Source of the DNA: Gemmatimonadota bacterium
GTDB lineage: Bacteria; Gemmatimonadota; Gemmatimonadetes; Longimicrobiales; Gaopeijiaceae
Direction of reading: 5' to 3'
Assembly (NCBI GenBank): GCA_007125845.1
Contig: SLCK01000083.1
Location: 1-44,964 of the forward strand
Length of the DNA: 44,964 nucleotides
Made by a program: the position numbers and the translations under genes. This document shows, in pieces, positions 43,832-44,964 of the stretch. The first letter of the stretch is position 1; each line of letters begins with the position of its first letter. The notes beneath the pieces are model-generated. The model was not told the DNA's origin, did not search any database, and saw nothing but the letters and a program-made list of their open reading frames with translations.

Positions 43832-44679
43832 GGCTGTACCGACCCCCAATTGGACCCCCTCGGGACATCATCGGCAATGAACCCGAGGCTGGTCAAAGCT
43901 GCGAGGTGGTCGGGAGACCCGATGAATTCGGCGAGGCCACGGTCGAGAGCCTCCGTCAACTCGTCCTCCCCCGGACGGGTCGCGAGGGCGCTGCACCCCT
44001 TGACGAGCGGCGCGATCTCCTCGCTTGGCTCGTATGTGTACCAATCGAGGTCGACCCCGTCTCCCAGGGCGAGTCGCAAGGTCGGCGCCGTGAGCGCGAG
44101 GGCCGCTGCGAGCCCGTCCCTCACCGCGGTCACCCCGGTCGCGAGGTCCGGTACCACCAGTACGCGTTCCGCCGGAATACCCAGCATGTCGACTGCCCGT
44201 TCTTCCACCGCCCCTCGGACCACGCCGATCGTGAGGGTGCCATCCCGGACGAAGCTCATGAGCCCTCGGGGCCTGGGCCCATCGCGCCGCACCAGGAGTG
44301 CGGCCTCCGAACACGAGGTGAATCGGGTGAACGCCATCTCGCGGCGCCGTTCCTCGGAAGGGAAGAGACCCGAGGCGACCACATCGATACGTCCCTCCGC
44401 AAGCGATGGGAGCAGCTCGTCAAAGTCCATGCGCATCCACCGGATGCTGTCCACGGGGAGTGCGGAAAGCGCTCCGCGCAGGGCGGTCGGCGATTCTCCC
44501 TGGACCTGTCCCAGCGAGTCCAGGAAGGCGTATGGGGGTTCGTGCGTGTACGCTGCCCGCAGAAAGCCCTGTCTCTCAATGCGGTCCAGAGCGCTCTTGG
44601 GGGCCTCGCGGCAGGCGAAGAGCACGGCGGCAAGGAGAAGGGCACCGCACACTCGACTGAAGCATTGCAGCTTCATCAT
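43828..44679 (-). CDS. Periplasmic solute-binding lipoprotein (family 3), sensor partner
   Basis: The 283-residue protein is a family 3 binding protein of the amino-acid type. It has a lipoprotein signal (ALLLAAVLFAC, lipidated Cys23), the start block LDRIERQGFLRAAYTHEPPYAFLD (in the order GFLRAAYTHEPPYAF), the hinge GRIDVVASGLFPSEERR, and a second lobe with VGVRGAV-like IGVVRGAVEER. No ABC permease is nearby; instead the gene overlaps a sensor kinase. It probably captures a ligand and presents it to the kinase periplasmic domain. Two adjacent Met codons could start it; the first is given. Confidence 0.85.
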   Translation of the reverse strand: MMKLQCFSRVCGALLLAAVLFACREAPKSALDRIERQGFLRAAYTHEPPYAFLDSLGQVQGESPTALRGALSALPVDSIRWMRMDFDELLPSLAEGRIDVVASGLFPSEERRREMAFTRFTSCSEAALLVRRDGPRPRGLMSFVRDGTLTIGVVRGAVEERAVDMLGIPAERVLVVPDLATGVTAVRDGLAAALALTAPTLRLALGDGVDLDWYTYEPSEEIAPLVKGCSALATRPGEDELTEALDRGLAEFIGSPDHLAALTSLGFIADDVPRGSNWGSVQP

Positions 44680-44895
44680 GCTGGGCTCTCGGTCGAGGGG
44701 GAGCGCGGCTTCGTGAACGGCTGCGGCAGCGGCCGACCCTTCGCGTTGTCGTGTTGTCGCTCAAAAACAAACGCAATCCATAGGTCTTGCGTACGGGCGC
44801 AACCTACAAACGTTTCCTGCGGATGGGCAAGGTGATGGGGAGCCGGCGGGTTGAAACGCCGACGTTGCGAGCGTTGCTCAGGCCATCTGGAGGAG

Positions 44896-44964
44896 TCACC
44901 CGGGATGGAGTTGGCTCCGTACCACCCCCATGATCCTCTCCACCATGAAGGGCTTGTGGACGAA
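44896..44964 (-). CDS. Response-regulator-type receiver, C-terminal end (partial)
   Basis: The final 22 codons of a gene cut by the window edge read FVHKPFMVERIMGVVRSQL and then HPG-stop. KPF with the preceding hydrophobic residue is the conserved lysine strand at the end of receiver domains, and ERIMGVVRSQL fits the last helix. It is therefore the end of a response regulator or of a hybrid kinase. It lies about 215 bases upstream of the binding protein on the same strand, so it is probably part of the same signalling locus. Confidence 0.7.
   Translation of the reverse strand, partial: FVHKPFMVERIMGVVRSQLHPG

Noticed and set aside
44844-44861. CGGCG/CGCCG hairpin downstream of the partial receiver gene
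   Set aside because: A five-base stem without a T-tract is common at this GC content.

Overview
The window looks like a chromosomal segment of a high-GC, Gram-negative-type bacterium with a strongly outer-membrane-oriented proteome. It carries signal-peptide beta-barrels, two large DUF5916/CBM9-like outer-membrane proteins, an LVIVD/YncE propeller pair, DUF1207, fasciclin, a BTAD-type regulator and an Aquifex-type aconitase. That combination, with heavy G/C in third codon positions, fits Gemmatimonadota best. This is an inference from gene content only; no rRNA or marker gene is present. I see no tRNA, rRNA, CRISPR array, transposase or phage gene.

Layout. 0-6 kb: an outer-membrane barrel, a DUF5916 protein and aconitase on the minus strand, then a small membrane protein. 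6-9 kb: an alpha/beta hydrolase diverging from a cupredoxin/multicopper-oxidase fusion. 9-12.6 kb: a DUF5996 gene diverging from the ergothioneine pair egtB-egtD. 12.7-15.5 kb: DUF1207, fasciclin lipoprotein and a barrel protein. 15.6-19.4 kb: a tightly overlapping operon of a saccharopine-dehydrogenase-like oxidoreductase, an ABC ATPase and a solute-binding-protein/permease fusion of the OpuC/EgtU class. 19.5-26.1 kb: an Ig-like/LVIVD secreted protein, a YncE propeller and a second DUF5916 protein. 26.3-31.2 kb: truncated haemoglobin, a large BTAD/AAA/TPR regulator, a secreted cupin and the C-terminal remnant of a DUF6503-like gene. 31.4-34.6 kb: an ATP-grasp ligase overlapping a large protein with a papain-like Q-C-H-N constellation. 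34.9-38 kb: DUF5658 membrane protein, type II sulfide:quinone reductase-like flavoprotein and a propeller lipoprotein. 38-41.4 kb: FkbM methyltransferase, a dehalogenase-like hydrolase, a four-helix membrane protein and its TetR regulator, which has two matched operators over its own promoter. 41.5-45 kb: a periplasmic binding protein translationally coupled to a hybrid histidine kinase, preceded by the last 22 codons of a response-regulator-type gene cut by the window edge.

How the genes may work together. The strongest candidate for an undescribed system is the ATP-grasp/papain-like pair. The genes overlap by 8 bases. One would make an amide bond and the other would cleave or transfer one, and neither resembles a standard pathway enzyme. 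A second hypothesis links egtB/egtD with the quaternary-amine-type ABC transporter about 4 kb downstream, which could carry ergothioneine or a related betaine. The binding-protein/kinase pair at the right edge is probably a ligand-sensing phosphorelay. The TetR locus shows a nearly complete autoregulatory switch in the DNA itself.
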